From positions 10,731,001 through 10,795,000 of the forward strand of contig OU015567.1 of NCBI GenBank assembly GCA_907165135.1: DNA of 64,000 nucleotides, in the 5' to 3' direction. This DNA is from Oikopleura dioica (lineage: Eukaryota > Chordata > Appendicularia > Copelata > Oikopleuridae). Below the pieces are notes generated by a model. That model saw only the letters and a program-made list of their open reading frames with translations. It ran no database searches and was not told the origin of the DNA. How positions within the stretch are numbered: position 1 is the first letter of the stretch; the number at the start of each line of letters is the position of its first letter. Of this stretch, positions 32,546 through 44,600 are shown in pieces. Made by a program: the position numbers and the translations under genes.

Positions 32546-35031
32546 AACTCGTGATCGAGAAGGACATTCGCGGGAGCGGCAACGCCACTAGATCCACCTT
32601 GGACCATCTTCTGTGGCGACTGCATAAAGAAACGATGTCCACGAATCGTTTCATACTCGTAGCCGATAAAGCCTCGGCAAGACTGGGAAATATCCCAACG
32701 AAGAAGGAAATTCGAACGATTTATGAAACCTTGCTGCTCGATCCCTTTGAGTTCGGAATACCAGCTTAATAATTTAGTTAAGAAAGAGGACGATGAAAGG
32801 AGACTTTTTACCTAAAATCGCCGATTTTCAGACAAGACCACGACGGAAATCTAGGAAGAAGCCCCTTCGGAGAATCGGTTGTTTCCATTCCAGTGAGAAA
32901 TCGATTCTTATTGGCGATAACAGATGTGATATCGTCAAGTGGAACCGTTTCATCAGAACCATCGTTTTCACGATCGCTTTTTTGAGAAGCGGATAGCTGG
33001 GATTTCGGTCCGTCCAACTGAAAAAGGTTCGACTTAAAAGACGAAAACGGCAGACCTTTAGTTGAGAAAGAACTTCTTGAAGCTGTGCTGACTCTGCATT
33101 GTATGTATCAAAAAAGATCTTGTCTTCTTTCACATGAAGTTTTGACTCCAAATCATCATAAAAAGTATAATTCGCTTCCTCGAGAGTAAAAGGATCATCG
33201 CGCTGGACTTGGATCTCTCCGCATGTAGAAGCGGTAAGAGACTTTGATCTGGAATTGTGAGTCATCACCAATCCGTCACCTGCTTCTCCTGGTAGCCGAT
33301 GCCATTTATGAACGCAGTGTCGATCGGTGAGTGATCTAACTTCGCATAATTGACGGCCATTGTGCCATTCGGCCTTGCACTGCTCTTTCAATTGTTTTTC
33401 GTATGTCTTAATCATTCATTAGAATACATAAATACAAATTTAAAAAAACCTTCGCAGCTGGGCCTCTTGCATATCCATGATAGACCATCAACGCCTGGTC
33501 CACCTGATTGTTATGAATTCGAGTCGTATAATGCGATGGAAGATTGGTCAAATAAGTCTTGTATGCCTCTGGCACAAGTTTACCACATCGCTGGTCAGAG
33601 AAAGTCCATTCTGGATTCAGAGCTTTTTGAAGCTTTGCAAGGACAGCCTCTCGCATTTCATATGCTTTTGTAGAATCCTCTTCCCCGATGCTTTCCGGAA
33701 CTCTGCCTTGGACAATGTATTGGAACAAGATATCAGCTACTGGAAGCAGCTGGTTGAGTTCAACGGGCTCTTGAGATCTTGAACGAGATCTTGAGGACTT
33801 TCCACAAATGTTGTCAATGTGGACAGAGAGAAAATTCCAAACTTCTTCTCCCTGATCGAGCTTCGACTTCCATGAGTCAAACTCAAGCCACATATCTTCA
33901 GCCCTCCTTCGTTTTGGTAACCATGAGCGATCAGAGGCGGCAATCTCGATATCCCGTTGCACCTTTATCGACTCTTGGAGCAAGTCCAAACAAGCAGGAA
34001 TAGGCAAACACTCTTCATTAATCTTCGACTCCTCTGGCTGCAAAACAAAAATGAAGGCCGTCTTTTCAGAAATCTTGAATAAATTCGAGGGGGTTTTCTC
34101 AGGAATAAGGCGCCCATTCTTGAAAATATTGATTATCTGGCGCTCCATGCAATCAATGAGTTTCTTCTGAGGGACACGCTTCCTCTTTCCTCTTGAATAA
34201 TCGCCATCTGCGAAGTCTCGTAAATCTTCTTGGGACAAACCACATTTTTCAAAAAGAATTAAAAGCTTGGGTTGAGCGATACGAGCATTTTTAATCCAAT
34301 GCGACTCTAAAACCAAAAATTAGTCAATAAAAATGGAAGGAATAACTTACTAGCTCCAATTGAACCGATCAGCATTGAAAGCTGACTTAAGATCAGCTTT
34401 CTGCATTCACTTATGGCCAGAAACTGCGTCGATAGTTCCACATCCAACGATGTACTTGGTTGAACAAGAAGAACAAAGTGACAGATAGACATAAGAAAAA
34501 GCGACTGGATGCACATTTGAACATCGAAATCCTTCAAAATCTTCTGCGCATCAAACTCATTGTCGGTGTTTTCAATCAGCTTCGCGATTTCGATGAGTTT
34601 TGAAAAGTCGTTAGTTCCATTAGGGATGAGAAAGATCACTTTCTCTGTGGCACACCAGTAAATGTCGATTCCGCTGTCAGCGAAGGTAGCGGCTTTTCTG
34701 AATTCGCGTTTGGGACGAAGAAGCGGAAACAGAACCTGTCCAAAGAGAATTATAACAATGTATTCATGTCGTAACGAACCTGATCTAATTTCTTTCCAAA
34801 GCGACTTTTTCCAATTAGAGATATAATGCAAAATTTCTGACCACATGAACTAAGCCACTCAAAAGCATCGTCATACAATTTCAAAGCTTCCAAGTTGTAT
34901 TCAATGAGCTTCGAATCGTCTAGAAGGTCATCAGTGGGGATCGTCTCCTCCTCGCTCTCTAGCGGAGGGATTGAAGGAGATTCAATATCTGAGCGAGATT
35001 TGACCTCAGAATCCGCATCTTCCTCAACCAT
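32546..35031 (-). CDS. SMG8: SMG8, nonsense-mediated decay factor (5' part; exon interrupted by LTR element)
   Basis: The order of conserved blocks identifies SMG8. They are FCIISLIGKSRFG (G-fold P-loop-like start, about 34830); FLMSICHFVLLVQPS (about 34480); LIDCMERQIINIFKNGRLIP (about 34150); RCGKLVPEAYKTYLTNLPSHYT (about 33560); NGRQLCEVRSLTDRHCVHKWHRLP (about 33330); PKGLLPRFPSWSCLKIG (about 32850); and QQGFI ... CRGFIGYEYETIRGHRFF (about 32650). SMG8 with SMG9 inhibits and regulates the SMG1 kinase in mRNA surveillance. The start is taken at 35031 (MVEEDADSE); an in-frame ATG-like extension upstream exists. The frame runs into the LTR and stops at 32437, adding about 36 LTR-encoded residues. 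The last ~108 residues are displaced to 24093-24421. Confidence 0.88.
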
Positions 35032-35793
35032 CTTATTACAACCAATTGTTAGTTTTGACTGCGATAATTCAAGAAGACAAAGACCAATTTTTGAAGATTT
35101 AAATGAATTTTTATTAACGTTTTCATGTTTCAACAAAACGACAAAGGAACAAGTTACAGTTTTGATTGAAAAAATAATGGCAAAAGAGTAGAATGTAAAT
35201 AGGTTTACCTACAAGGCGTATTAAAATTGAGCTTGATAAGGGCTATCTTTTGAATTTTTAGTGGCTGTGAAAAAAGAAACAGCTTGAATTACAAGTAGTT
35301 AGAATAATGAAATAAATGAAGACTTGGAGGTACAGGGGCCGGAGATTGTAATTAAGAAAACGAGCAGGTGAAATCCCTTGATCGACTTTTTTGAATACTT
35401 TTTTAGTTGAAATTTGAATGAACTTAAAATTTTTGGGTTGTGTAAGTTTCTATTTATTAGTTAAAAAAAAGTTATAAAAAAGTGGTAATGGATAAGTACA
35501 GTACATGCTGAAGCAACGAAACCTAATGTTAGAACTTTGAGAACTGTGCGAATGTGGCTATTTACATCGGAAAGACGAACGTGCGAGGTGATGCAAAGGT
35601 AAATAGACATGTTGTTTCATTTTGATTTTTTGAAAAAGTAGTTTTTCTTCCGCTTTGAAATCACCTTTGAATAAATTTAGCCATGAAAGAGGGTGGGTTC
35701 TTGAATCAAGAACTTGTTGATGAATGAATGGACAGTTATCAGTTATCAGCCGGGGAATACTCTTCCCAATTGCATTTTTAGTTAGTAAAGAAG
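35032..35793. other. SMG8 upstream region and DYNC1I 3' UTR
   Basis: AT-rich, with no supported gene. The 763-bp gap between the DYNC1I stop and the SMG8 start is much wider than the operon gaps here, so SMG8 probably has its own promoter. Confidence 0.4.
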
Positions 35794-38643
35794 TTAAAGG
35801 TCGTATTTTCGTGTCAGGTTGCTTTTAGCAGCGGGTTGTTCTTCCAGACGGGCATAGATCTCCGTCAGGGTCTGGTTTAATCTTGAAGATTCGTCGACTG
35901 CAGGTTGAGCGAGCGACTCGCCGAGTTCAAAGAGCGATACGCGTCCGTTTTGGCTTCCAGTAGCGAGCATCGTGCCGGACTGGTGCCACGCCAGCGAGTT
36001 AAGGCCTTCAGAGCCGTTGTTGACCATGCTTGAAGCAATCGGTACCTTTCAAAGATAATTAACGCAGGTTTATTTCTACTAGATCTACCTCAGTATCGAC
36101 ATTCATATTCCAGAAAGATAGTCTTCCAGTCAAATCAGTAGCCGCAAAGAGTCCCGGATGAATTGGCGACCATCCAACGTCCAAAACATACGCACCAAAG
36201 TTCTCAAAGCTAGAATCAAAGTTTCAGAAAAATAAAATGAAAATAAGAGACCTGTGAAGAGGAGTATCATTTTTAGTAGACCACAATTTAACGGTCCAGT
36301 CGAACGATGAAGAAAGAAATAAATGCGAAAAGTCCATTTTAGATTGCGCGCGATGGCAATCTAAACCGGTGACCATGGCTCCGTGTTTCTCATACGCGTC
36401 AGAAATTCCCGGCTGAACCTCATTTGAAAACAACTAAGATACGCAGGAGACCGACCTTTTTATTGGCATGTCTCTGGCCAGAGTAAATGACTCCATCTTC
36501 GGAGCCGACAACAAAGTTATTTACAGAATCTCCAGGAAATGCCAGTGCTGATACAGAGACACTTTTTTGATTCGCTTTAGCTTGCAACTCGAGGCATTCC
36601 TAACATAGAACTTAAAGAATTATCATAAATATCATCTTTACCTGTGGCTTCGAGAACATGTCCAAACTCCAAGAACATAATTTGCCATCAGTAGATACGG
36701 AAATAACATTATGAGCATTTTGACTGCCCACGACGTCTATACAGTAAACTGGATGCGTATGCGCGGATGCTCCTAGCTTTGTTCTCTGGACTGGAGTCCT
36801 CTTGAATGTTCTAAAAAATCATGCGAAGGGATTCGCGTAAAGATTATACCTGTTGTCCCAGATAACGATTTGACCACTATAAGTTCCTCCAATCAATAAA
36901 TTTGGATGATATCTGAATACTCCATCAATAATTCGCTCAGAGAGAAGCGACTTACTTTGCAAATTTAACTTTAGTAACAGGCGACTGGCAGTGGAAGACA
37001 TATTCAGGTGCCGTCTTGCTCAGCTTCGAATTCCAGATGAGTGCAATGCCGTGTGGATCAACCTCTGACGCGGGATTTTTGAGATATGAGGAAGCTAACA
37101 ATTCCGAGAATTGTGGCGACCAGTCAAGAGATGAACACAGTCTGTTTCTCGACCAGTGTTCGTCGAAGAAAACGCGACTTTCCCGAACTGCGTCGGTTTG
37201 CTGCTGAATTGTTTGCTCTGCAGCTTCGCCGGTGTAATCGGCAAAAATATACTAAAAATAAGAAACAGAAAAGAAGGAATAGCCCTACTTTGCTATCTGC
37301 ATTTGGGTCATGAAGAAGTCTTTCAACAATTCTCGTCGTTCGGTCGAAAAATGCCAAGAATTCAGGTTGATTTGACGCTCTTAAACGTTTGAGAACAGCA
37401 GTTAATCGACAACCTACCTTTCAGCTTCGGAATCGGTGTAAATACGCTTCGGTAGCTTTTCTTTTTCTTCCCTCTTTTCAGGTTGGGCGGTAGTGGTTGA
37501 TTCCGCTGGAGCTTCGTTTTCTTTGTTTTCTGCGACGACAACTTCGTCTTCGTCAGCTTCTTCTTCCTCTTCGACAACTATCAAAAGGTATTATCTTACT
37601 CAATCTTAGGCTGTCATACCTAAAGTTTGAGTTTCTTTAGCATAAGTGATGAGCTCTTTTGGTTGAATCGTATGTAGCGCAACTTGAGTTGTTGTCAATT
37701 TTGGTGGTTGTCTTGGCTTTTTTCTACAAATTTCAGTTAGCGAAATAACAACGACTAATAAAGACAATTATCATTTACAACGTTGCGCGCACGTAGATAT
37801 AAAAAGCTATTTTTGATGTAAATATAGTCAATATTATATACCGAGTATTTCAGACTCAAAACCCGAGAGGCGCCGTCACTAAAGCATCCCCATAGTCTGA
37901 TTGGCTTTAGGTAATACAGCTAATTTAGATTTTCAAAAGTTTCCATATATGGAAACCTTTGAATTTCTCGGGGCAAACGCTTGAAATACTCGGTAGATTC
38001 AAAAGCGATGAAACTAACAAAAAGGGTTTACGAAGTACATGGTGGATTACCGCGTGGTGGGTATTTGAAATGAAGGGAGCTGGAGGTGGATCAATAGCGG
38101 ATCCCCGTCCCAGTCAAGTGTGCAGCTAAATAATTGTTTCAAACTAGCAATGCAGAAGCAACATAAAAGCGGATTTCAACTCATAAAAATCACGTACCCA
38201 GGTTTATCGGCTGATTCCGACGTGGTCGTATCCGTTGATGACTTCGGCGAGGGAGGTTGAGCAACCTCGGCAGGAGGTGCAGCTTCCGGAAGACCAAGAT
38301 TTTGGAGTAGCATTTGCGTTTCATCTCTTTTCTGGTCGAGGTCGGATTTTTTCACTTCGACCACAGTTCTCTCAGACTTTTTCGCTTCCTTGAAAAGATC
38401 ATGATCATTAAACCTTTTGGAAAACAAGGTTTGTTAGCAAAGCTTGCGTTAAATTTCCTATACCCTAGAGAAGCTGCGTAAAAATTTGCGTATTGAAGAT
38501 CCTTTGGATCCTTTCTTAATATCAGACAAATAATTTGAAAGCTTGTGATTAATTACCTCCTTTCTTTGTTTTTCTTTCCGCATTTCGGCCAATTTGGCCT
38601 TCTTGCGCTCTAACTCCGCCTTCCGGAGGTCTCGATCCGCCAT
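35794..38643 (-). CDS. DYNC1I: Cytoplasmic dynein 1 intermediate chain
   Basis: The N-terminal helix [20 protein letters not shown] is the dynactin/NudE-binding coiled coil. A Glu-rich stretch (about 37575-37460) and [16 protein letters not shown] (light-chain-binding region) follow. A WD40 propeller includes [20 protein letters not shown] (about 36870), [20 protein letters not shown] (about 36300) and [20 protein letters not shown] (about 35960). The subunit links dynein heavy chain to cargo and light chains. The start at 38643 follows the acceptor TCTTGAAG by one base, 177 bp below the AKAP17A stop, so it is likely trans-spliced. One intron contains a 153-bp TA-flanked inverted-repeat element. 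Confidence 0.93.
37839..37995. mobile_element. Small TA-flanked inverted-repeat element in a DYNC1I intron
   Basis: Termini ccgagtatttca (37841-37852) and its inverse tgaaatactcgg (37982-37993) are each flanked by TA. A central palindrome gtttccatatatggaaac sits at about 37950-37967. The size of 153 bp and TA duplication suggest a Tc1/mariner-type MITE. Confidence 0.6.
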
Positions 38644-38819
38644 TCTTCAAGAATAGATTTGGAAAAGCGTTCAATGACAATAATTTAGTGATTAGGCAGC
38701 AAACATTAATAAGATCTAATTGATTAATTACTGAACAACTAAAATTGCTGCTGGGCGGCATAATTCGGCGGCAGAGATTAAAAATTTTACTAAAATGAGA
38801 GTGAAAGCAGGAGCATGGA

Positions 38820-41479
38820 TCAACGGCGTCGAGAAGAGACTAATAAAAAATTCGTTAGTATTAGGAATTACTCAACGTTGATTTCAACGGACAAAGAGAT
38901 CGATAAATGTCTCTCCACTCACCTTTCTCACCGCGGTAGTCTCTATCCCGATTTCTATCCGCATCCCGTCGGTTGTTGCCTCGATCGTAATCCCGAGCTC
39001 GTTCTTTACGATCTGGAGTTCGTTCCCGACTATAATCGCGTTTCTTGTCCCGGGACCGTTTTCGATCACTACGCCGGCTCGTCCTAAAATCGATAACAGT
39101 AAATATAAACGAGGATAATCTTGTCTTACTTCTCCGGTTCCCGTCGCGCTTTTTTCTTATCCGGCTTGCGGCTCTTCCGAGCAGAGACAGATCCATCAGA
39201 TGCAGAAGAAGATGATGAGGAAGAGGAGCTTGATGAACTTGAGGATGACGAGGAACTACGAATATGAATCTGACCATGGAAATATTTATCTACCTTGATT
39301 TCCTCCTTCTTCGATCTTTCTTAGCCTTCTTAGACTTGCTGGTCTTTCGATCATCTCTTCCCCGTCGATCTGGCGATCTGGAACGCGATCGTCCCCCGGA
39401 GCGATCTAAAAATCGTCAGATTCTGAAAAATTTTCTCTTCTTACCTGCAGCCCTCTCAAAGTTTCTGACAGGTGAAGGTGATCGGGAAACTCTCCTCTTC
39501 TTCAGAATCTCTTCTTTTTTGCCGTAATACGGATCATAAGGCGAGGGACTTCGCCGCCTCTCGTTCTTTGGGGATTTCTCCCGTTTACGACGAGGAGGAG
39601 GTGTGACACCACGACGAACAACCGGAGCTTCTGGAGTTCTTGAACGACGTCCCATCGGACGCTGGATTGTGACCGTATGTTTGATTTGTTTATCCTAAAG
39701 AAAAATTAATCTTCGCATCATCGACAATAATCAACCTTGAATCGTTTCTGGGTATCATATTCTTCATCAGAGTAGTCATTTAGCTCAACTTTGACTTCTT
39801 CTTGCTGTTTTTCTTGAAGTCTCTCTTTTTTCTTCCGCAAAAGCTTCTCCTTCAAACTTTCTTCTCTAAAAAATAGATTATTTGAGATGAAATTCTGATT
39901 TGAGCTTACTGTTTTCCGAGATTTTTCATTTTCTCCTTCTGTGCTTCTTCTAAGGCAGCTTGCTTCTTGGCTTCTTCAGCATCTTTCTTGGCTTGCTCAG
40001 CTTTTCTTCTTGATTCAATTTCTCTCTCGAGTTCTTGAATTTCATTGTATTCAGTTTCTGTCTTCATTTTATCGAACAGGAAAGTGAGCAGTCGGACAGC
40101 TTCCAGTCGTCGCTGGGTAAGAAGCAGTTTTCGCTCTTCAAGCTGAACTCTAGGGAGAACTTGAATAAAAATACGTTTTTGTTAATTCACCGTTGTTCAA
40201 CTCGCTTTTGCTCCTTTTCTCGCTGTCTTTCCAATCGTTTTTGTCTTCTAGCTTCTTCCCTTCGTCTTCTTCTCTCTTCTTTATTCTTCTGTCGCTCAGC
40301 TTCTTTGAGTTTTTCCTCTTCAAGCCGCCGCTCTTCTTTTTCAATTCTCCGTTTCTTTTCATCGGCCATAGCATCTTCTTCTTTGAGAATTCTTCTTCGC
40401 AAAAGGTATCGCTTTTTCAACTCTCGCTCTGACAAATGCTTCGTGGTATCGAACTTGACTTCAATCGGAGCAGAGTATGACTTTTCGCCTTTGTGGGCAA
40501 ACTTCATGTCTCGCAGAGCATCCATGCAGATCATGAATCCATCATAAGACTTGTATTGAATAAAAACATCGAAGAGGACGGGATTCGCATGAGCCCGTGC
40601 ATCGACTCGAGGATCAATCTTTGGAAATTTATTGAAGAAGAAAATCGAGTTTTAATATGCTACCTTTGGACGATAAGGATCGAGAACTGGAATGTCATGT
40701 TGGCGGATTTCTCCAAACTTTTGGAAAACGCGGAGAACGACATTTTCTGACGGGCGAGTATTGTCTCCTACTTTGAAAAAGCTGCATGGAAGCTTGGAAA
40801 TGTGGACTGTATCGGGTCGTTCACCTGGCTTTGTTTCGTCGTACTCAGGTGCGTCACGAAAAAAATTATTCCACTCGGCCTGAAAAAAGATAAATGTTAA
40901 AGAGCTCACCTAGAATTCCCTTACCTTAGTTGGATAATTCGATTTTGCAGCGCCACAACGAATCTTGAAAGGCTCATTAAACCCTGAAAGCTTCATGTGT
41001 TTGCCATCAAGGCGAGAGGTTACATCATCCATGACGGGTTTATTTGCAACTTCTCCTTCAAAACGGATGAAGTCAAGGGTCGACTTTGTGACCTTAATAT
41101 GCGTAAACTCTCGCGGCGAGACCATCGCCTTCAATCGTTCCATGACTTCCCAGTTAGAAATAGCTTTTTGGTTGCGTTTGTTCACAATGGCTGGAATCGC
41201 CACGGAGATGTTCAAAATTGCGATCGGCTTCAAGTACAAGTTGTCCTGCGCGGAGAGCTCTTTCAAATCGGAAAGATCCTTCAGCTCCAAAAAATTGGTC
41301 ATTCGTGAAATGCCACCCGGCGTGATGACTTTCTTCGAAAGACTGCTGCTCATGAATTGATTTCGGTAGGATGCGGAGGTATCTCGCGATTTTTGGCGAG
41401 ACTTTTCTCCTTCTGCCGGCCCTCCGGTGACCTCCTTTTGCTCACCATAGGTGAAATCACAGCCTCCTCCCGCGGGCAT
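38820..41479 (-). CDS. AKAP17A: AKAP17A-like splicing-associated A-kinase anchor protein
   Basis: Conserved blocks in order are YLKPIAILNISVAIP, AISNWEVMERLKAMV, TLDFIRFEGEV, WNNFFRDAPEYDETKPGERP, VFQKFGEIRQHDIPVLDPYR (RRM-like) and KFDTTKHLSERELKKR. A very long Glu/Arg/Lys coiled coil follows (about 40430-39900), then a C-terminal SR domain (RRKREKSPKNERRRSPSP, RSRSPDRRGR; poly-Ser at about 39240-39200). The last codons lie in a short exon ending at 38820. The human protein binds PKA regulatory subunits and localises to splicing speckles. The start at 41479 has a TTGTTCAG acceptor about 26 nt upstream, 193 bp below NCAPH. Confidence 0.9.
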
Positions 41480-41672
41480 GGTGGAAAAGATTCAGACTGT
41501 CTGAACAAGGCTGCTGTTACTCTTCCTTGATTTCATTTAAGTTTCACGTCAAAAAAGAAAGTTTTTGTTGTTATTTTGTCAGCGACTTGATGGGTGTTTA
41601 TTAATATTGGAATGTGAATAAAGTGAGAAGTGAACTGTGTAAGAAAAAAAAATATGGGCAGTGGGACGCTCC

Positions 41673-44600
41673 TTATTCAGTCGATGTCTTGATCTTGAAG
41701 TCCTTGAAGTTGCCGCTTTCTTGGACAAGCTCTAAGTCTTGTTCGTTTGCTGAATAATAAGATAATTAAAGTTATGAAACCAAAATCTTACCGAGATAAA
41801 GAAGACAAACGAGCGACATGCTTGTTGTCAGGTTTTTCTTGTCATCTCCATCAAGACATTCGTCCAACTCGTTTCTCAACTTCGAAAACTGATAGACTTG
41901 CTCTTCTTCATTTTCGAAGGCGCTCTCGTCGAGTCTCGATTGCGTAGCGTTTGCGTCGCTCTCAATCAAACTCTTCATCTGCCCCTTGACGCGTCGGACA
42001 TTCACTCGCCGAGGACGACGGTCGAAGTTGATAAATAGCTTCTCAACTGTTTTTCGCTGGAGAAGATTGTCATCGCCAAACGTTGGCTAAATAGTGAGTT
42101 AAATTTATACTGAAAGACATTAGTTACCTTTGGAAGGATATCTTCGGGAACCACTGTTGGAGGTCCCTCTTCTTCATCCTGAGAGTCGAAAATAGCACCG
42201 AAATCTTCAATGGGTCCATCTTCTATGTTATCGTATTCGATGGGCTCCGGAACGAACTCGTCGCTTATTTGCTCCTCTTCATCTGCTTGGTCTAAGTCGA
42301 GCGGTTCGATTTCATCTTCTCCATCACCAACTTTCTCTAGCTTTTTGAACGGAATAGAAGTCCTGAAACAAGATGAAGAAAGGGACCTTGACAAAGACAT
42401 ACCGAAGTTTGAAGTGCAAGAATCGCGTCTTGCGACTTATTGGCAACTCGACTCCTGGATTTTTCATAAATGTAGCTTCAGCTGCATCTTCTTTGATCTT
42501 CGTCTTCTGAGTCAACTTGTAGATGGACAAGTTGATCATTCCTTGCGCTTGTTGCTCGAACTCTGTGAAAATTGTTTTTTTCTCGGGAGTTTTCTTCGCA
42601 AGTTTCTTTGAAACCCGAAGTTTCTTTGCTTTAGGCTCTTTTCCTTGCGCAAGGGCTTCGTTCTTTTTCACAATCGCTAAATTAGAGATGAATAAACGGC
42701 TGGGTCCGCATTGCCAAGGATCCAATATGGTCCATACTCACGGCAGGTGAAGGCGCCAAGCCGAGGCAAGGAGATGCAACGCGACCACCGTCATGTGCTA
42801 ACTCCCGCAGAGGCAGCACCTCGGCCTAACTCGACGGTGGTGAGGCCACTCAGCATGTGATGGCTGAGCTGATGTGCTAACATAATGAGCGAGTTGAGCT
42901 CATTAATCAGATTAAGCTCAACCCCCGGATGAGCTGCAAATTTGGAGATATGGAGGATAAAAAATTGAATTTTCTGAAAGTTACCCCAGTAGGGTTTTTT
43001 GATGCGAGGAATCCGAATCTGAAAACAAAAAAGAGTTTAAATGTCTAATTTACACAGGGCAGTAATGTTCGCGAAATTTCCTGTCCAAAGTAAAAAAGCC
43101 CTCCACGATCCAGAAATTTCGCTAAGATTACTGATGAAGTAGTTTACACTGTACTTTAAAAATTCAATACAACAATCATGATATGCATTAATTGTCATCT
43201 ATTAAAGGGCAGTTATCTTAGCGAAATTTCCTACCCAGAAGAGAAAAGCCACTCAGGATCTAGGAAATATCTTTATAAGGGCAGGAAATTTCGCTAGAAT
43301 TACTGCCCGTGAAGGTATTAATTGGATTTTGATGGGCATTCTTCTAATTTCGCGAACATTACTGCCCTGTGTAAATTAGACATTTAAAGTCTTTTTTGAC
43401 TTTAGATTCGGATTTCACGCATCAAAAAACCCTACTGGGGAACCTTTTAGAAAATTCAATTTTTTTTCCTCCATATTTCCAAATTTGCAGCTCATCCGGG
43501 GGTTGAGCTTAATCTGATTAATGAGCTCAACTCGCTCATTATGTTAGCACATCAGCTCAGCCATCACATGCTGAGTGGCCTCACCACCGTCGAGTTGGGC
43601 CGAGGTGCTGCCTCTGCGGGGAGTTAGCACATGGCGGTGGTCAGGTTGCATCTCCTTGCCTCGGCTTGGCGCCTTCACCCACCGAGAGTATGGACCATAT
43701 TGGATCCTTGGCAATGCGGACTACCCCGAATAAACATCTAATACCGTTAATTTACCTTGAATTTTTGGAGGAATTCGTGGTACGCGAAATCTGTGGGTCT
43801 CGCGCCTGGACTCAAAAATTTTATCCAAAACAGAATCGTCAAGATTATCCGTTTGCACGGCAGTCTGTTCATAATCAATTTGCGGTAGCGGCGTCATTGG
43901 AATGGTGGGAGTCGGAGGTGGCAAGACTTCACTGGCAACTTCTTCGCCAAGATCTTCAAATAGCTTTTCAGGGTCGATACTCGGCGGGCAGACAAGGTCA
44001 GGTGCGGCTTCAAAATTTTCAGACTCGGGCAAGTCCAAGTCGTCACCGAAGTCGTTGAGGTCAGGGGCGGCGAAAATAATAGATTCTTCGTCTTCTGGAT
44101 CAAATGCAGGTTGCTGCCTAGTATATGACTTGAAAGAGATTCGATAATATGCAATAATTTACGATTGGGAGGGAGCAGGTGCGGCGGGTGTTTTCAGCCG
44201 ATCTTCGATTATGTTTTTGTCAAAGCTTCCCGCGAAGTTTGGATGCTGATGAATGTCGACAAAGAGATCTTCGCCTGCATTAATCACGTCTTCGAACAAT
44301 TCAAAGCTGAAGACAGGCAAATTGTCTATAAACAAATCAATCGAAAGAATTAAAAAACGTTGATTTACTGCTCGGTTCGTCGTCTTTCTTTTTGATTCTG
44401 GAGCTTGACTCGTTTGGAACGAGTTTCAGATCATTGAATGATTCTAACTGTTGGTTCTGGATGCGAAGCTTGGAAATGTCAGTTGCACTGTCGAGTTTCG
44501 AAGCTACTTCCAAAGCGTAAGGGTCTTTCAGCTGATCAACTTTTTTGTTCGAGATCGGAGTCGGATCCTGAAATAAGTAAGTAGACTTTTAAAACCTGAA

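Noticed and set aside
32479-32769. Plus ORF spanning LTR and flank (C-terminal ...EFGIPA)
   Set aside because: The minus strand here is SMG8 (QQGFI, FIGYEYE). The plus frame is its shadow.
40035-40547. Plus ORF rich in Ser/Phe/Leu, resembling a membrane protein
   Set aside because: Antisense of the AKAP17A Glu/Lys/Arg coiled coil.
43666-44147. Plus ORFs opposite NCAPH
   Set aside because: They lie antisense to recognised acidic NCAPH exons and one runs into the fold-back element.
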